Source of the DNA: a virus
Length of the DNA stretch: 22,563 bases
IMG/VR virus record: IMGVR_UViG_3300020463_000149
Coordinates: 1 to 22,563 of that record
Direction: 5' to 3' (one strand)
Numbering within the stretch: position 1 is the first letter of the stretch; each line of letters begins with the position of its first letter. Below are positions 1 to 7,790 of this stretch, piece by piece. The notes beneath the pieces are model-generated. The model did not search any database and was not told the origin of the DNA. It was given only the letters and a program-made list of their open reading frames with translations. Made by a program: the position numbers and the translations under genes.

Positions 1-1
1 G

Positions 2-319
2 CAGTGTTATGATAACCCTCAATGCACATCCATGGAAGAGTTCATGGAAGACCTTAGAAGGTTTAGATATCTAAAACGACTGTTACGAAGATATTATAAA
101 AATGGTGAACTCAGAGAAAGATTAATTCTTAATCATCTCATCGTCATTTTCAATATATTTGGATTCGATAACACAGTAAAAATGTTAGAATTCAAAATTG
201 ACCAAGAGTACTGGCCTGTGCTCAAAACTTGTTTAATCTATATGGACTTAGTTGAAGAGGACTGGAAGACAGACATACCAATAGATATGGAAGTAGCAGG
301 AACATTAAGAGAATTATGA
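2..319 (+). CDS. Conserved T4-like phage hypothetical protein (5'-partial)
   Basis: The frame is open from base 2, before the first ATG at 32, so the gene probably begins upstream of the window. I keep the extra codons because the residues before the ATG (DNPQCTS) read like natural protein and, from memory, similar short proteins of T4-like marine phages have such an N-terminus. The visible product is about 105 residues, basic at its N-terminus (many Arg/Lys), with a helical hydrophobic middle (LILNHLIVIFNIFGF) and an acidic C-terminus. No catalytic motif or membrane segment is convincing. It overlaps the next gene by 4 bases, so the two are probably translationally coupled. Function unknown; a small helical adaptor or virion-associated role is only a guess. 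Confidence 0.75.
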   Translation, partial: QCYDNPQCTSMEEFMEDLRRFRYLKRLLRRYYKNGELRERLILNHLIVIFNIFGFDNTVKMLEFKIDQEYWPVLKTCLIYMDLVEEDWKTDIPIDMEVAGTLREL

Positions 320-900
320 CACAGGTACAATTAAAAGAAGGTGCAATGGGTGTAGTTGATACAGTCATTGTATTTCGTATTCTTAAAATGATGACCAGAA
401 AGTGGAGTGAAATGGATGCATTCAAACTTGGTCTTATTGATGATAATGGTAAAAGAATAAAAACTAAAAAACCTAAAACCTCAGAAGAAAAAAATTCATA
501 CACTTTACTACATAGATTAGTATTCAATTTAAAAAGAGTCTTGGAACTACTACCATTTGGTAGAACCAGACTTGCATCTTACGCTGCATCGTTAGCACTT
601 CTAAAAGAACATTTTGAAATAGATGGAAAGTATCTAGAAGAATCATTCTACACACACTTAAAAGAAAATGATTTAGTACTTGACTTATTAGAGGGTCATG
701 ATAATATGAATAATCTACAAAAAGGAAAAGAATACGAACTGAGACAATCAGTTTGGAATGAAGAAGATAACATAGGTCACAGAGGTGACTATGTTCAAGT
801 ATTAGGTAAAACTGATACTGTAATGGGAGTAGACATTTATCGTGTTTACAATAGGTCTCAAGACCAATCAATGTTAATAACAGGACATGATGTTAAATGA
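316..900 (+). CDS. Conserved hypothetical phage protein, 194 aa
   Basis: ATG overlaps the stop of the preceding gene and the 3' end overlaps the next start, placing it in the middle of a coupled operon. The protein has a helical N-terminal half (VDTVIVFRILKMMTRKW), a charged linker rich in Lys, then a segment with SYTLLHRLVFNLKRVLELL and SYAASLALLKEHF. From memory the latter resembles a conserved hypothetical protein of T4-like marine phages. The C-terminus is beta-like and acidic and could bind another protein. There is no signal peptide, transmembrane helix or recognised enzymatic motif. Family function unknown; a virion or assembly role is possible but is not shown by the sequence. Confidence 0.75.
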   Translation: MTQVQLKEGAMGVVDTVIVFRILKMMTRKWSEMDAFKLGLIDDNGKRIKTKKPKTSEEKNSYTLLHRLVFNLKRVLELLPFGRTRLASYAASLALLKEHFEIDGKYLEESFYTHLKENDLVLDLLEGHDNMNNLQKGKEYELRQSVWNEEDNIGHRGDYVQVLGKTDTVMGVDIYRVYNRSQDQSMLITGHDVK

Positions 901-1988
901 AAATAACTAAAACAGATAATCCACCAAAAGAAGATAAACTCTTTGAAGGTGCAAACTATCCAGTTGAACAAGAACTAAATCCAGAAGATGTGATAGAAAT
1001 ATTTCAAACACCTTTGACTGGTTGTTACAACTGGGATTACAAAGTACAAGATAATCGTATAAAAAAATTATATGAACTTGGTAAAGAATTAGAATGGAAT
1101 GTAGAAAAAGATGTAGATTGGAATCATCCTAAACCAGAAATTGATGACGAAGGTTTTGAATTCTTTAACAATGAATGGAAAGACCACAAACAATATTCAA
1201 AACTATCAAATGCAGAAAGAAAACAGTTTGTTAGGGATAGTCAAGACTGGACACTAAGTCAACTTATGCATGGTGAACAAGGTGCATTATTAGTTGCATC
1301 TCAACTTACAAGTTGTGCTCCTACATTCAATGCAAAACTATATGCAGCTTCTCAGACTTTTGATGAGGCAAGACATGTAGAAGCATTTAATAAATATCTA
1401 CAGACTAGAATGGGTAGAATTATGCCTATAGGGAAAAACTTAAAGGCATTATTAGATAAAGTTCTAACAGACCCAAGATGGGATTTTAAATTTATCGGAA
1501 TGCAAATTATAATTGAAGGACTTGCACTTGCAATCTTTAATACCATGAAAGAGTCTACTCAAGACCCAGTATTAAAAAGAATACTATCTTTAGTGATTAG
1601 AGACGAAGCAAGACATGTAACTTTTGGTGTAAATTATTTAACAAGTTTTGTTACCACATTAACTCCAGAAGAAAAAATAGAAAGAGAAGATTTTTGTTTA
1701 GAAGCATGTACAGTAATGAGAAATAGATTTAAACAATATGAAGTCTGGGAAAAGTATGGTTTTGATTTAGATTATACAGATGAGTATGTTAAAGAAAATG
1801 CATTTCAAGGAAGATTTCAACATCTTCTATTTACTAGAGTTATGCCTAACCTTAAGAAAATTGGATTACTTCCAGATAGACTTTTACCTAAATATGAACA
1901 GTTAGGTGTTTCAGAGTGGATTGACTTAGAATCAGATTATGAAACATCATGGGAAGAATTAAGTAAACCATTAGAGAGTGTAGCATGA
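897..1988 (+). CDS. Ferritin-like diiron protein (possible oxygenase)
   Basis: A 363-aa protein carrying two copies of the diiron four-helix-bundle signature. The likely iron ligands are E127 (HGEQGALL), E157 and H160 (first DEARH), then E207 (IIIEGLAL), E237 and H240 (second DEARH). It closely resembles, from memory, a widespread bacterial family of about 360-aa ferritin-like proteins of unknown substrate. The ligand spacing is also compatible with AurF/CmlI-type N-oxygenases or R2-like oxidases. It is unlike NrdB, whose own gene lies at 8781, and the sequence around the ligands gives no equivalent of the NrdB radical tyrosine motif HSRSY. The family is mainly cellular, so acquisition from a host is likely. 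An acyl carrier protein lies 1.3 kb downstream in the same operon, which raises the possibility of a carrier-bound substrate; this is inference. Start overlaps the previous gene by 4 bases. Confidence 0.85.
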   Translation: MKITKTDNPPKEDKLFEGANYPVEQELNPEDVIEIFQTPLTGCYNWDYKVQDNRIKKLYELGKELEWNVEKDVDWNHPKPEIDDEGFEFFNNEWKDHKQYSKLSNAERKQFVRDSQDWTLSQLMHGEQGALLVASQLTSCAPTFNAKLYAASQTFDEARHVEAFNKYLQTRMGRIMPIGKNLKALLDKVLTDPRWDFKFIGMQIIIEGLALAIFNTMKESTQDPVLKRILSLVIRDEARHVTFGVNYLTSFVTTLTPEEKIEREDFCLEACTVMRNRFKQYEVWEKYGFDLDYTDEYVKENAFQGRFQHLLFTRVMPNLKKIGLLPDRLLPKYEQLGVSEWIDLESDYETSWEELSKPLESVA

Positions 1989-3103
1989 AATTAAAAAGGT
2001 TCAAACAAGTATTCGAAGACGCACCAGTAAATTCAGCTGGGGTTGCAGTAGCAACTAATGAACCTATTGTTCGTAAAAAGAAAAAGAAAGAAGATGCATC
2101 TGGTAGAGAAGTAGGAACACCAGAACTTTTAAAAAGGTACAAAGAAGATACTCCAGGCCAATCAATGAGTGAAGCAAAAAAAGATATGACTGCAATATCT
2201 TCTTGGAAAAAGAAATTAAAAAATATTAAAGGTCTTCCTAAAGACACTATACAACATTTATCTACATTACCTACACCAGTTATTACATCTTTAATAAATC
2301 AAATAGGTATGATTGTTGCTGGTGATGATGAACATCCACCTCATGTAAAGGACAAAGAAAAAGAAAAGAAAAAAGAAGTTCTTAAAGGTTCACTTGCATC
2401 TGAGGAAAGAGAACTTGCATATCATCTTACAAATGTTCAAGAGGCAAGACTTATAGTAGATGGTAAGATAGTTACTAGTGTAGACCAAATACTTGGTATA
2501 ATTCTTAAAAAACTTAAGTCTGAAATGGGTAAGAAATACAAACAAAATGCAAAAGATGGTCTTGCATATATCAACAACATTGCAAGAATGGTAGGAATGA
2601 AAGCAACAGACCAGAAACAAACAAAAGGTAAATTATTTTTAAAATTAGGTGAAGACCTAGAAGAAGGACTTTGGGATAATATTAGAAAGAAAAAAGCAAG
2701 AATTAAATCTGGTTCTGGTGAAAAAATGAGAAAGAAGGGTGAAAAAGGAGCTCCTACTCCAGACCAAATCAAAAAAGCACAGGAAGAATGTTGTGCAGAA
2801 TGTCTTGGTCATTATGACCATATGATTACAGAAGCAGAGTATCAAGGTAAGAAAGTTAATTTAAATGACCCTATAAGGACTTCTGAGAACCCTAACAAGA
2901 AGTTTAAGGTATATGTTAAGGGTGAGAGTGGTAAGGTCGTAGTAGTTCGTTTTGGAGACCCTAAGATGGGTATAAACAGAGACAATGCAGAACGAAGAAA
3001 ATCATTTAGAGCAAGACATAATTGTGCAGACCCAGGCCCCAAATGGAAAGCAAGATATTGGTCATGTTACCAGTGGAGAGCAAGTGCAAAAGTGGATAAT
3101 TAA
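1985..3103 (+). CDS. Lys-rich protein with conserved C-terminal domain (DUF5872-like)
   Basis: A 372-aa, very lysine-rich protein. The N-terminal two thirds are low-complexity and helical with KKKKK-type runs. A central helical part includes DQILGIILKKLKSEMGKKY. The C-terminal 80 residues form a compact conserved domain with VNLNDPIRT, KFKVYVKGESGKVVVVRFGD, RRKSFRARHNCADPGPKWKA and RYWSCYQW. From memory this domain occurs in many marine phage proteins as DUF5872; I cannot verify the number. Conserved Cys/His/Trp residues suggest a small metal- or nucleic-acid-binding fold. The C-terminal domain uses AAG for Lys noticeably more than the AAA-dominated front of the gene. Start ATG overlaps the previous stop and is preceded by GAGAG. 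A prohead or virion role is possible but unproven. Confidence 0.75.
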   Translation: MKLKRFKQVFEDAPVNSAGVAVATNEPIVRKKKKKEDASGREVGTPELLKRYKEDTPGQSMSEAKKDMTAISSWKKKLKNIKGLPKDTIQHLSTLPTPVITSLINQIGMIVAGDDEHPPHVKDKEKEKKKEVLKGSLASEERELAYHLTNVQEARLIVDGKIVTSVDQILGIILKKLKSEMGKKYKQNAKDGLAYINNIARMVGMKATDQKQTKGKLFLKLGEDLEEGLWDNIRKKKARIKSGSGEKMRKKGEKGAPTPDQIKKAQEECCAECLGHYDHMITEAEYQGKKVNLNDPIRTSENPNKKFKVYVKGESGKVVVVRFGDPKMGINRDNAERRKSFRARHNCADPGPKWKARYWSCYQWRASAKVDN

Positions 3104-3335
3104 AATTTGGGACTGGATTAAATGTGCATTTTGGTGGTTCATAGACTTATTCAGAACAAGATATGAAGTAACAGTATCATTCAACAAAGAATGGGGTGAT
3201 GCAGATGATAGAAGTTATATAGCAAAAAAGATTAGTACACAAAAAGAAAAACATCTAAAATTCACAACTGAGGATAACGAAGTAGTTGAATATAGAAGTG
3301 CTGCAGGATTGAACTATATAATAAAGGAGTTATAA
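3084..3335 (+). CDS. Small Trp-rich membrane-associated hypothetical protein
   Basis: The frame is open from an ATG at 2985, but that start would overlap the preceding gene by 119 bases. I choose the GTG at 3084, which has a GGAGAG ribosome-binding site just upstream and gives an 83-residue protein. Residues 3-20 (QKWIIKIWDWIKCAFWWFID) are amphipathic and very Trp-rich, suggesting membrane-interface binding. The remainder is a small beta-type domain (YEVTVSFNKEWGD, SYIAKKI, KHLKFTTEDNEVVEYRSA). It resembles, from memory, a conserved small protein of T4-like marine phages of unknown function. It sits directly upstream of the acyl carrier protein gene. The start is the least certain part of this call. 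Confidence 0.65.
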   Translation: MQKWIIKIWDWIKCAFWWFIDLFRTRYEVTVSFNKEWGDADDRSYIAKKISTQKEKHLKFTTEDNEVVEYRSAAGLNYIIKEL

Positions 3336-3336
3336 A

Positions 3337-3555
3337 ATGTCAGTAGAAAAAATAATAGCAGAACATTTAAACATTGACGAATCATCAATCAGTGATGATA
3401 GTAAAATCGTTGAAGATTTAGGTGCAGATTCATTACATACAGTAGAACTTGTTATGAAGTTTGAAAATACATATGATATGGAAATACCAGATGAAGATAC
3501 AGATAATCTAATTACTGTAGGTGATGTAAAAAAATACATTGAGGAATATTCATAA
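3337..3555 (+). CDS. acpP: Acyl carrier protein
   Basis: A 72-residue acidic protein with the standard acyl carrier fold: helix 1 (VEKIIAEHLNI), the GADSLHTVELVM motif and a C-terminal helix (TVGDVKKYIEEY). S32 in the DSL motif is the expected 4'-phosphopantetheine attachment site. The length matches bacterial AcpP. A strong AAGGAG ribosome-binding site precedes the ATG. In cells ACP carries acyl chains for fatty-acid and lipid synthesis; after host phosphopantetheinyl transfer, the phage copy could alter membrane lipids or present a substrate to another enzyme. No other fatty-acid gene is nearby, apart from the unexplained diiron protein upstream. It overlaps the following spanin-like gene by one base. 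Confidence 0.93.
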   Translation: MSVEKIIAEHLNIDESSISDDSKIVEDLGADSLHTVELVMKFENTYDMEIPDEDTDNLITVGDVKKYIEEYS

Positions 3556-3950
3556 TGAACCAGATGTTTATGGGAATTATGTTGGTATTAGGTCTTGCAA
3601 CCTTTTATCTTTATAATCAAAACCAAACATTAACTGCAAACAACCTTGCACTTGAAGGTGCAGTACAAGAACAACAAATGGCTATGGATGCAATGAGAGA
3701 ATCCTTTGAAAAACAAGGTAAAGCTCTAAATAATCTTGCATCAAAAAATGCACAAATAGAACAAGAAATGAACTCATATCTTGATATATTTCGAAGACAT
3801 AATTTAAACCAACTTGCAGTTGCAAAGCCAGGAATGATTGAAAAAAGAATCAATGATTCAACAATGCAAGTATTTGAGAGCATAGAAAATGACAGTAAAG
3901 AATTGGATTCTTTGGACGACCCTTCCGCTGATATTAATCCTAACAACTAG
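3555..3950 (+). CDS. Rz-like inner-membrane spanin candidate
   Basis: A 131-aa protein with one N-terminal transmembrane segment (MGIMLVLGLATFYLY, residues 6-20) and then a long Gln/Glu/Asn-rich periplasmic helix from about residue 25 to 95 with coiled-coil character. This is the classical topology of an i-spanin, which with an outer-membrane lipoprotein fuses the two membranes at the end of the lytic cycle. The support is architectural: spanins are poorly conserved in sequence. The next gene, a lipoprotein, begins inside this one in another frame (62-base overlap), as in many Rz/Rz1 pairs. The acidic tail coincides with the overlap. Alternative: a membrane-anchored virion or host-takeover protein. 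Confidence 0.65.
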   Translation: MNQMFMGIMLVLGLATFYLYNQNQTLTANNLALEGAVQEQQMAMDAMRESFEKQGKALNNLASKNAQIEQEMNSYLDIFRRHNLNQLAVAKPGMIEKRINDSTMQVFESIENDSKELDSLDDPSADINPNN

Positions 3951-4422
3951 TTGTGCTAGTTTTGGGACTAAGAAAGTAGAAGTCGTATCCAAACCCCTAG
4001 AAATAGATATATTACAACCTACAATGCCTAGGAACATTGATTTGAAAGAACCTAGGTTTTATGTAGTATCTGAAGCTAAAATTGCAAATCCTTGTATCAA
4101 AAACGAAGAAGGAAAAAGACCTAGAACTAAACAAGAAGATGGAACTTGGGTATGTGATTTAGGTAAAGAAAATCCAGATTGGCCAGAAAATTATACCTAT
4201 CTTGATAGATTTATGGATGACATGAAAAAGATGAATAATGGTGATATTGTTTTCGTTGCATTTTCGGTCAGTGATTATGAACTCATGTCATATAATATGC
4301 AAGAACTTAGAAGATACATTCGTGAAGTACAAGAAGTTGTAGTTTATTACAGGAATGTTACTATTAAGAACCCAGATGGAAGCACAGAAGAAGGAAAGGC
4401 TGCAGTCATCAAGAAAAACTAA
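3889..4422 (+). CDS. Lipoprotein, o-spanin (Rz1-like) candidate
   Basis: A 177-aa protein beginning inside the upstream i-spanin-like gene in a different frame. The N-terminus is a lipoprotein signal peptide: charged start, hydrophobic core (WILWTTLPLILILTT), then lipobox TTSC with the acylated Cys at residue 22. The mature part is Pro-rich at first (LEIDILQPTMPRNIDL), then has a conserved domain with RFYVVSE and a helical part (MQELRRYIREVQEVVVYY). Similar lipoproteins occur, from memory, in T4-like marine phages and are interpreted as outer-membrane spanin subunits. It is longer than classical Rz1 (about 60 aa), so a joint lysis and envelope role is open. It is the last gene before a hairpin and promoter. 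Confidence 0.7.
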   Translation: MTVKNWILWTTLPLILILTTSCASFGTKKVEVVSKPLEIDILQPTMPRNIDLKEPRFYVVSEAKIANPCIKNEEGKRPRTKQEDGTWVCDLGKENPDWPENYTYLDRFMDDMKKMNNGDIVFVAFSVSDYELMSYNMQELRRYIREVQEVVVYYRNVTIKNPDGSTEEGKAAVIKKN

Positions 4423-4434
4423 AACCAATGTCTA

Positions 4435-4460
4435 AATATTTGTAAGAGAGAACAAATATT
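4435..4460 (+). repeat. Perfect 9-bp hairpin upstream of the primase promoter
   Basis: AATATTTGT (4435-4443) and ACAAATATT (4452-4460) are perfect inverted repeats around an 8-base purine loop. No T-run follows, so it is not a standard intrinsic terminator. It ends 3 bases before the -35 box of the promoter at 4464, so it could be an operator, an mRNA 3'-end stabiliser for the upstream operon, or a weak terminator. Confidence 0.5.
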
Positions 4461-4463
4461 ACC

Positions 4464-4491
4464 TTGACAAATCCCAGAAACATAGTATTAT
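4464..4491 (+). promoter_or_regulatory. Sigma70-type promoter for the primase-nrd operon
   Basis: TTGACA (4464-4469), a 16-base spacer, then TATTAT (4486-4491). The expected +1, seven bases after the -10 box, is 4498, which is the A of the primase ATG. No ribosome-binding site would then be present on the transcript, so the mRNA would be leaderless. This promoter lacks the TAGGTACA spacer block of the four other promoters at 11918, 12099, 13067 and 19840. Confidence 0.6.
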
Positions 4492-4497
4492 AGATAT

Positions 4498-5490
4498 ATG
4501 TCTTTGTGGATTGATAAAAAATACCTTAAACTGGTATCTCCTCGAATGAGAAATGTAAAATGGAAGGATGATAAAGTCCTTAACCATTCATGTCCTTATT
4601 GTGGAGACAGTTCTAAGAACCAGTTGAAAGCAAGAGGATATCACTTTCAACATAAGGATACCTATGTCTATAAATGTCACAATTGTGGACATTCTACTAA
4701 CATAGGAATCTTCCTCAAAGACCATGATGACATGTTGTATAAACAATGGGTTATGGAAAGGTTTGGTAAGAAAAATGATACCAGACCAGTTGCACAACAG
4801 AACTTTACTTTTGAAGCACCTAAGTTTAAAGACAACCCACTTGGTAAATATCCTAAGGCAAAAGATAATCAATTATGTATTGACTATCTTTCTAAAAGAG
4901 AAATACCAGAGAAATGGTGGGATGATTTTTACTTTGTTGAGTCTGCACAAAGTCTAAGTTCAGTAAATTATAAGTATAATAAGAGAGTTTTAGGTAATGA
5001 CCCAAGACTTGTAATTCCCTTCTATAATAGACAAAAAAATCTAATAGGGGTTACAGGTCGTGCATTAAATGCTTCAGAACTAAGATATTTAACACTACGC
5101 TTCGATGATAATGAACCACTTATATTCAATCTCGACAAAGTTGATTTCAACCAACCTCTTTATGTTGTTGAAGGCCCAATTGACTCTCTGTTTCTGGATA
5201 ACTGCATTGCAGTCGCAGGTTCAGACTTCTCCAAGGTAACTAATCAAATATCTAAGAGTAATTCAACTCTTATCTTTGATAATGAACCTCGGAATAAAGA
5301 AATCGTCAAGAAGATGAAGTCTATGTCTGAACAAGGATACAAAGTTTGTGTCTGGCCTGAAACAATATTGGAAAAAGATATCAATGATATGGTACTCAAT
5401 CGAATACCAGATATCAGTGGTGTGATTAAAGAGAATACAAAACAAGGTTTAGAGTTATCCCTTGCAATTAATAACTGGAGTAAAGTATAG
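4498..5490 (+). CDS. DNA primase, T4 gp61-like
   Basis: A 330-aa primase of the T4 gp61 type, making RNA primers for lagging-strand synthesis with the replicative helicase. The N-terminal zinc-binding domain has the pairs C32/C35 (SCPYC) and C60/C63 (KCHNC). The TOPRIM domain shows YVVEGPIDSLFL, with the catalytic Glu of EGPID, then STLIFDNEPRN supplying the second acidic site. The region between matches the gp61 pattern (RLVIPFYNRQKNLIGVTGRA). Length is typical of the family (T4 gp61, about 340 aa). The ATG coincides with the predicted transcription start of the upstream promoter. The stop overlaps the GTG start of nrdA. The helicase is not in the window. Confidence 0.9.
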   Translation: MSLWIDKKYLKLVSPRMRNVKWKDDKVLNHSCPYCGDSSKNQLKARGYHFQHKDTYVYKCHNCGHSTNIGIFLKDHDDMLYKQWVMERFGKKNDTRPVAQQNFTFEAPKFKDNPLGKYPKAKDNQLCIDYLSKREIPEKWWDDFYFVESAQSLSSVNYKYNKRVLGNDPRLVIPFYNRQKNLIGVTGRALNASELRYLTLRFDDNEPLIFNLDKVDFNQPLYVVEGPIDSLFLDNCIAVAGSDFSKVTNQISKSNSTLIFDNEPRNKEIVKKMKSMSEQGYKVCVWPETILEKDINDMVLNRIPDISGVIKENTKQGLELSLAINNWSKV

Positions 5491-7790
5491 TGAATGGTAA
5501 TGGTTTAAGTATTACGAAGAGGGATGGGTCAAAAGAAAATCTAAATTTAGATAAAATTCATAAAATGGTAGAAGCTGCATGTGATGGTATCAATGGAGTT
5601 TCTGCATCACAGGTTGAAATGAGTGCAAACTTATCTTTTTATGAAGGAGTAACAACTCAAGAAATTCAAGACACACTAATAAAATCTGCATCAGATTTGA
5701 TATCATTGGACACACCAAATTATCAATATGTAGCTGCAAGACTTTTATTATTTGCAATTCGTAAAGATGTCTTTAACACCAAATGGAAAGATAGTAAAAT
5801 ATATCCACCATTAAAAGAAATAGTAGAAAGAAATATAGAGATAGGTGTTTATGACAAAGAATTGATAAGTTATTATGATGATGAAGAATGGAGTAAATTA
5901 AACTCATTTCTGAATCATAATAGAGACATGTTGTTTGCATACGCAGGTCTCAGACAGGTAGTGGATAAATACCTTGTACAAGACAGGTCATCTGGTAAAT
6001 TGTATGAGTCTCCACAATTTATGTATATTTTGATTAGTGCAGTTCTTTTTAAGGACTACCCTAAAGAAACGAGGTTAAATTATGTTAAAAGATATTATGA
6101 CGCGATTAGTCAATTTAAAATCAATATTCCAACCCCAGTTATGGCAGGAGTCAGAACCCCTCTTAGACAATTTGCTAGCTGTGTTCTGGTGGATAGTGAT
6201 GATACTCTTCCAAGTATTTTCTCTAGTGACATGGCTATTGGTAGGTATGTTGCACAGAGGGCTGGTATTGGTATCAATGCTGGTAGGATTCGTGGAATCA
6301 ATTCTAAAATTAGGGGTGGAGAAGTACAGCACACAGGAGTTATTCCTTTCCTCAAGAAATTTGAATCCACAGTTAGATGTTGTACTCAAAATGGAGTCCG
6401 CGGTGGTTCGGCTACTGTCCATTTTCCAGTCTGGCATCAAGAAATTGAGGACATTATTGTTCTCAAAAACAATAAAGGAACAGAAGATAATAGAGTCAGA
6501 AAGTTAGACTACTCTATTCAATTATCTAAATTATTTTATGAACGATTTATCAAAGACGAGGATATCACTTTGTTTTCTCCTCATGATGTGCCTGACCTCT
6601 ACGATGCATTTGGAACAGAAGGGTTTGATGAACTTTACGAAAAGTACGAGAGAGCATATTCAATCCCTAAAAAGAAAATAAGTGCAAGAACACTGTTTAT
6701 GGATATTCTCAAAGAGAGAGCAGAAACAGGAAGAATTTACATACAAAATATTGACCATAGTAATAGTCATAGTTCATTTTTAGATAAGGTGAACATGAGT
6801 AATCTATGTCAAGAAATAACATTACCTACAACACCTATAAGTCATCCAGACGATGAAGAAGGTGAGATTGCACTTTGTATATTATCTGCAATCAATATAG
6901 GTTCTATTAAATTAGAAGAAATGGGAGAACTTTGTGATATTACAGTTCGTGGATTAGATGAATTAATTGATTATCAAAAATATCCAGTAAGAGCTGCAGA
7001 AATATCAACTAAAGCAAGAAGGAGTTTAGGTATTGGATACATTGGACTTGCACATTTTCTTGCAAAGAATAAAGTTAAATATGGTGATGCAGAAGCACAT
7101 AAATTAGTGCATGAACTTACAGAAAGTTTTCAATATAACTTATTAAAAGCATCAACTCAACTTGCATTAGAAAAAGGTAAATGTGATTGGTATGATAGAA
7201 CAAAATATGCAAAAGGATTATTACCAATTGATACTTATAAAAAAGATGTTGATGAAATTACAAAACCAGTTTACAAACAAGATTGGGAAAAATTAAGAAC
7301 TATAATTAAGGTGCATGGACTAAGACACTCAACATTGTCTGCACAGATGCCCTCAGAGTCCTCTAGCGTCGTTTCTAACGAGACAAATGGTATAGAACCA
7401 CCTAGAGACTATATTACTATTAAAAAGTCTAAGAAAGGGCCTCTAAAACAGGTTGTTCCATCATATCAAATATTGCAGAACTTCTATACATTATTATGGG
7501 ATATGCAAGATAATGATGGGTATATTAAAGTAGTTTCTGTTATGCAGAAATTCTTTGACCAAGGTATTAGTGGTAACTGGTCTTATAACCCAGAAAACTA
7601 TGAAAATAACGAAGTTCCTATCTCTGAGATGGCAACAGACCTTCTTAAAACTTATAAATATGGATGGAAAACTTCTTATTACCAAAATACATATGATATG
7701 AAGACAGATGAGGTTGTCGAAGTAAAAGACGAACCACTTCCTATACAGGAAGAATTAGATGATGAGGAATGTGACGCATGCGCCATTTAG
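5490..7790 (+). CDS. nrdA: Ribonucleotide reductase class Ia, large subunit
   Basis: The 766-aa catalytic subunit reduces NDPs to dNDPs for phage DNA synthesis, with NrdB supplying the radical. An N-terminal ATP-cone is visible (LSITKRDGSKENLNLDKIHK), suggesting dATP/ATP activity control. The active-site region contains FASCVLVD, the conserved NLCQEITLPT and the loop PSESSSVVSNETNGIEPPRD. The C-terminal shuttle ends DDEECDACAI, with cysteines at 761 and 764 only two residues apart, whereas E. coli NrdA has four between them. The GTG start overlaps the primase stop, and GGAG lies 9 bases upstream. The conserved segment at 6181-6420 is clearly richer in G+C (roughly 40-48% per 60-base line) than the rest of the gene (about 30%). 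Glutaredoxin at 10318 is a likely reductant. Confidence 0.96.
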   Translation: MNGNGLSITKRDGSKENLNLDKIHKMVEAACDGINGVSASQVEMSANLSFYEGVTTQEIQDTLIKSASDLISLDTPNYQYVAARLLLFAIRKDVFNTKWKDSKIYPPLKEIVERNIEIGVYDKELISYYDDEEWSKLNSFLNHNRDMLFAYAGLRQVVDKYLVQDRSSGKLYESPQFMYILISAVLFKDYPKETRLNYVKRYYDAISQFKINIPTPVMAGVRTPLRQFASCVLVDSDDTLPSIFSSDMAIGRYVAQRAGIGINAGRIRGINSKIRGGEVQHTGVIPFLKKFESTVRCCTQNGVRGGSATVHFPVWHQEIEDIIVLKNNKGTEDNRVRKLDYSIQLSKLFYERFIKDEDITLFSPHDVPDLYDAFGTEGFDELYEKYERAYSIPKKKISARTLFMDILKERAETGRIYIQNIDHSNSHSSFLDKVNMSNLCQEITLPTTPISHPDDEEGEIALCILSAINIGSIKLEEMGELCDITVRGLDELIDYQKYPVRAAEISTKARRSLGIGYIGLAHFLAKNKVKYGDAEAHKLVHELTESFQYNLLKASTQLALEKGKCDWYDRTKYAKGLLPIDTYKKDVDEITKPVYKQDWEKLRTIIKVHGLRHSTLSAQMPSESSSVVSNETNGIEPPRDYITIKKSKKGPLKQVVPSYQILQNFYTLLWDMQDNDGYIKVVSVMQKFFDQGISGNWSYNPENYENNEVPISEMATDLLKTYKYGWKTSYYQNTYDMKTDEVVEVKDEPLPIQEELDDEECDACAI

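Noticed and set aside
222-527. Minus-strand frames such as this one, and similar ones across the window
   Set aside because: They all lie opposite well-supported + strand genes and show no independent start signal or recognisable domain.
2985-3335. Longer start for the small Trp-rich protein (ATG 2985)
   Set aside because: It would overlap the preceding gene by 119 bases; GTG 3084 has a good ribosome-binding site.
4724-4957. 77-aa + strand frame inside the primase gene
   Set aside because: Shadow of the primase gene in another frame.
6082-6507. 141-aa + strand frame inside nrdA
   Set aside because: It lies fully within nrdA, has a composition expected of a shifted frame and no start signal.
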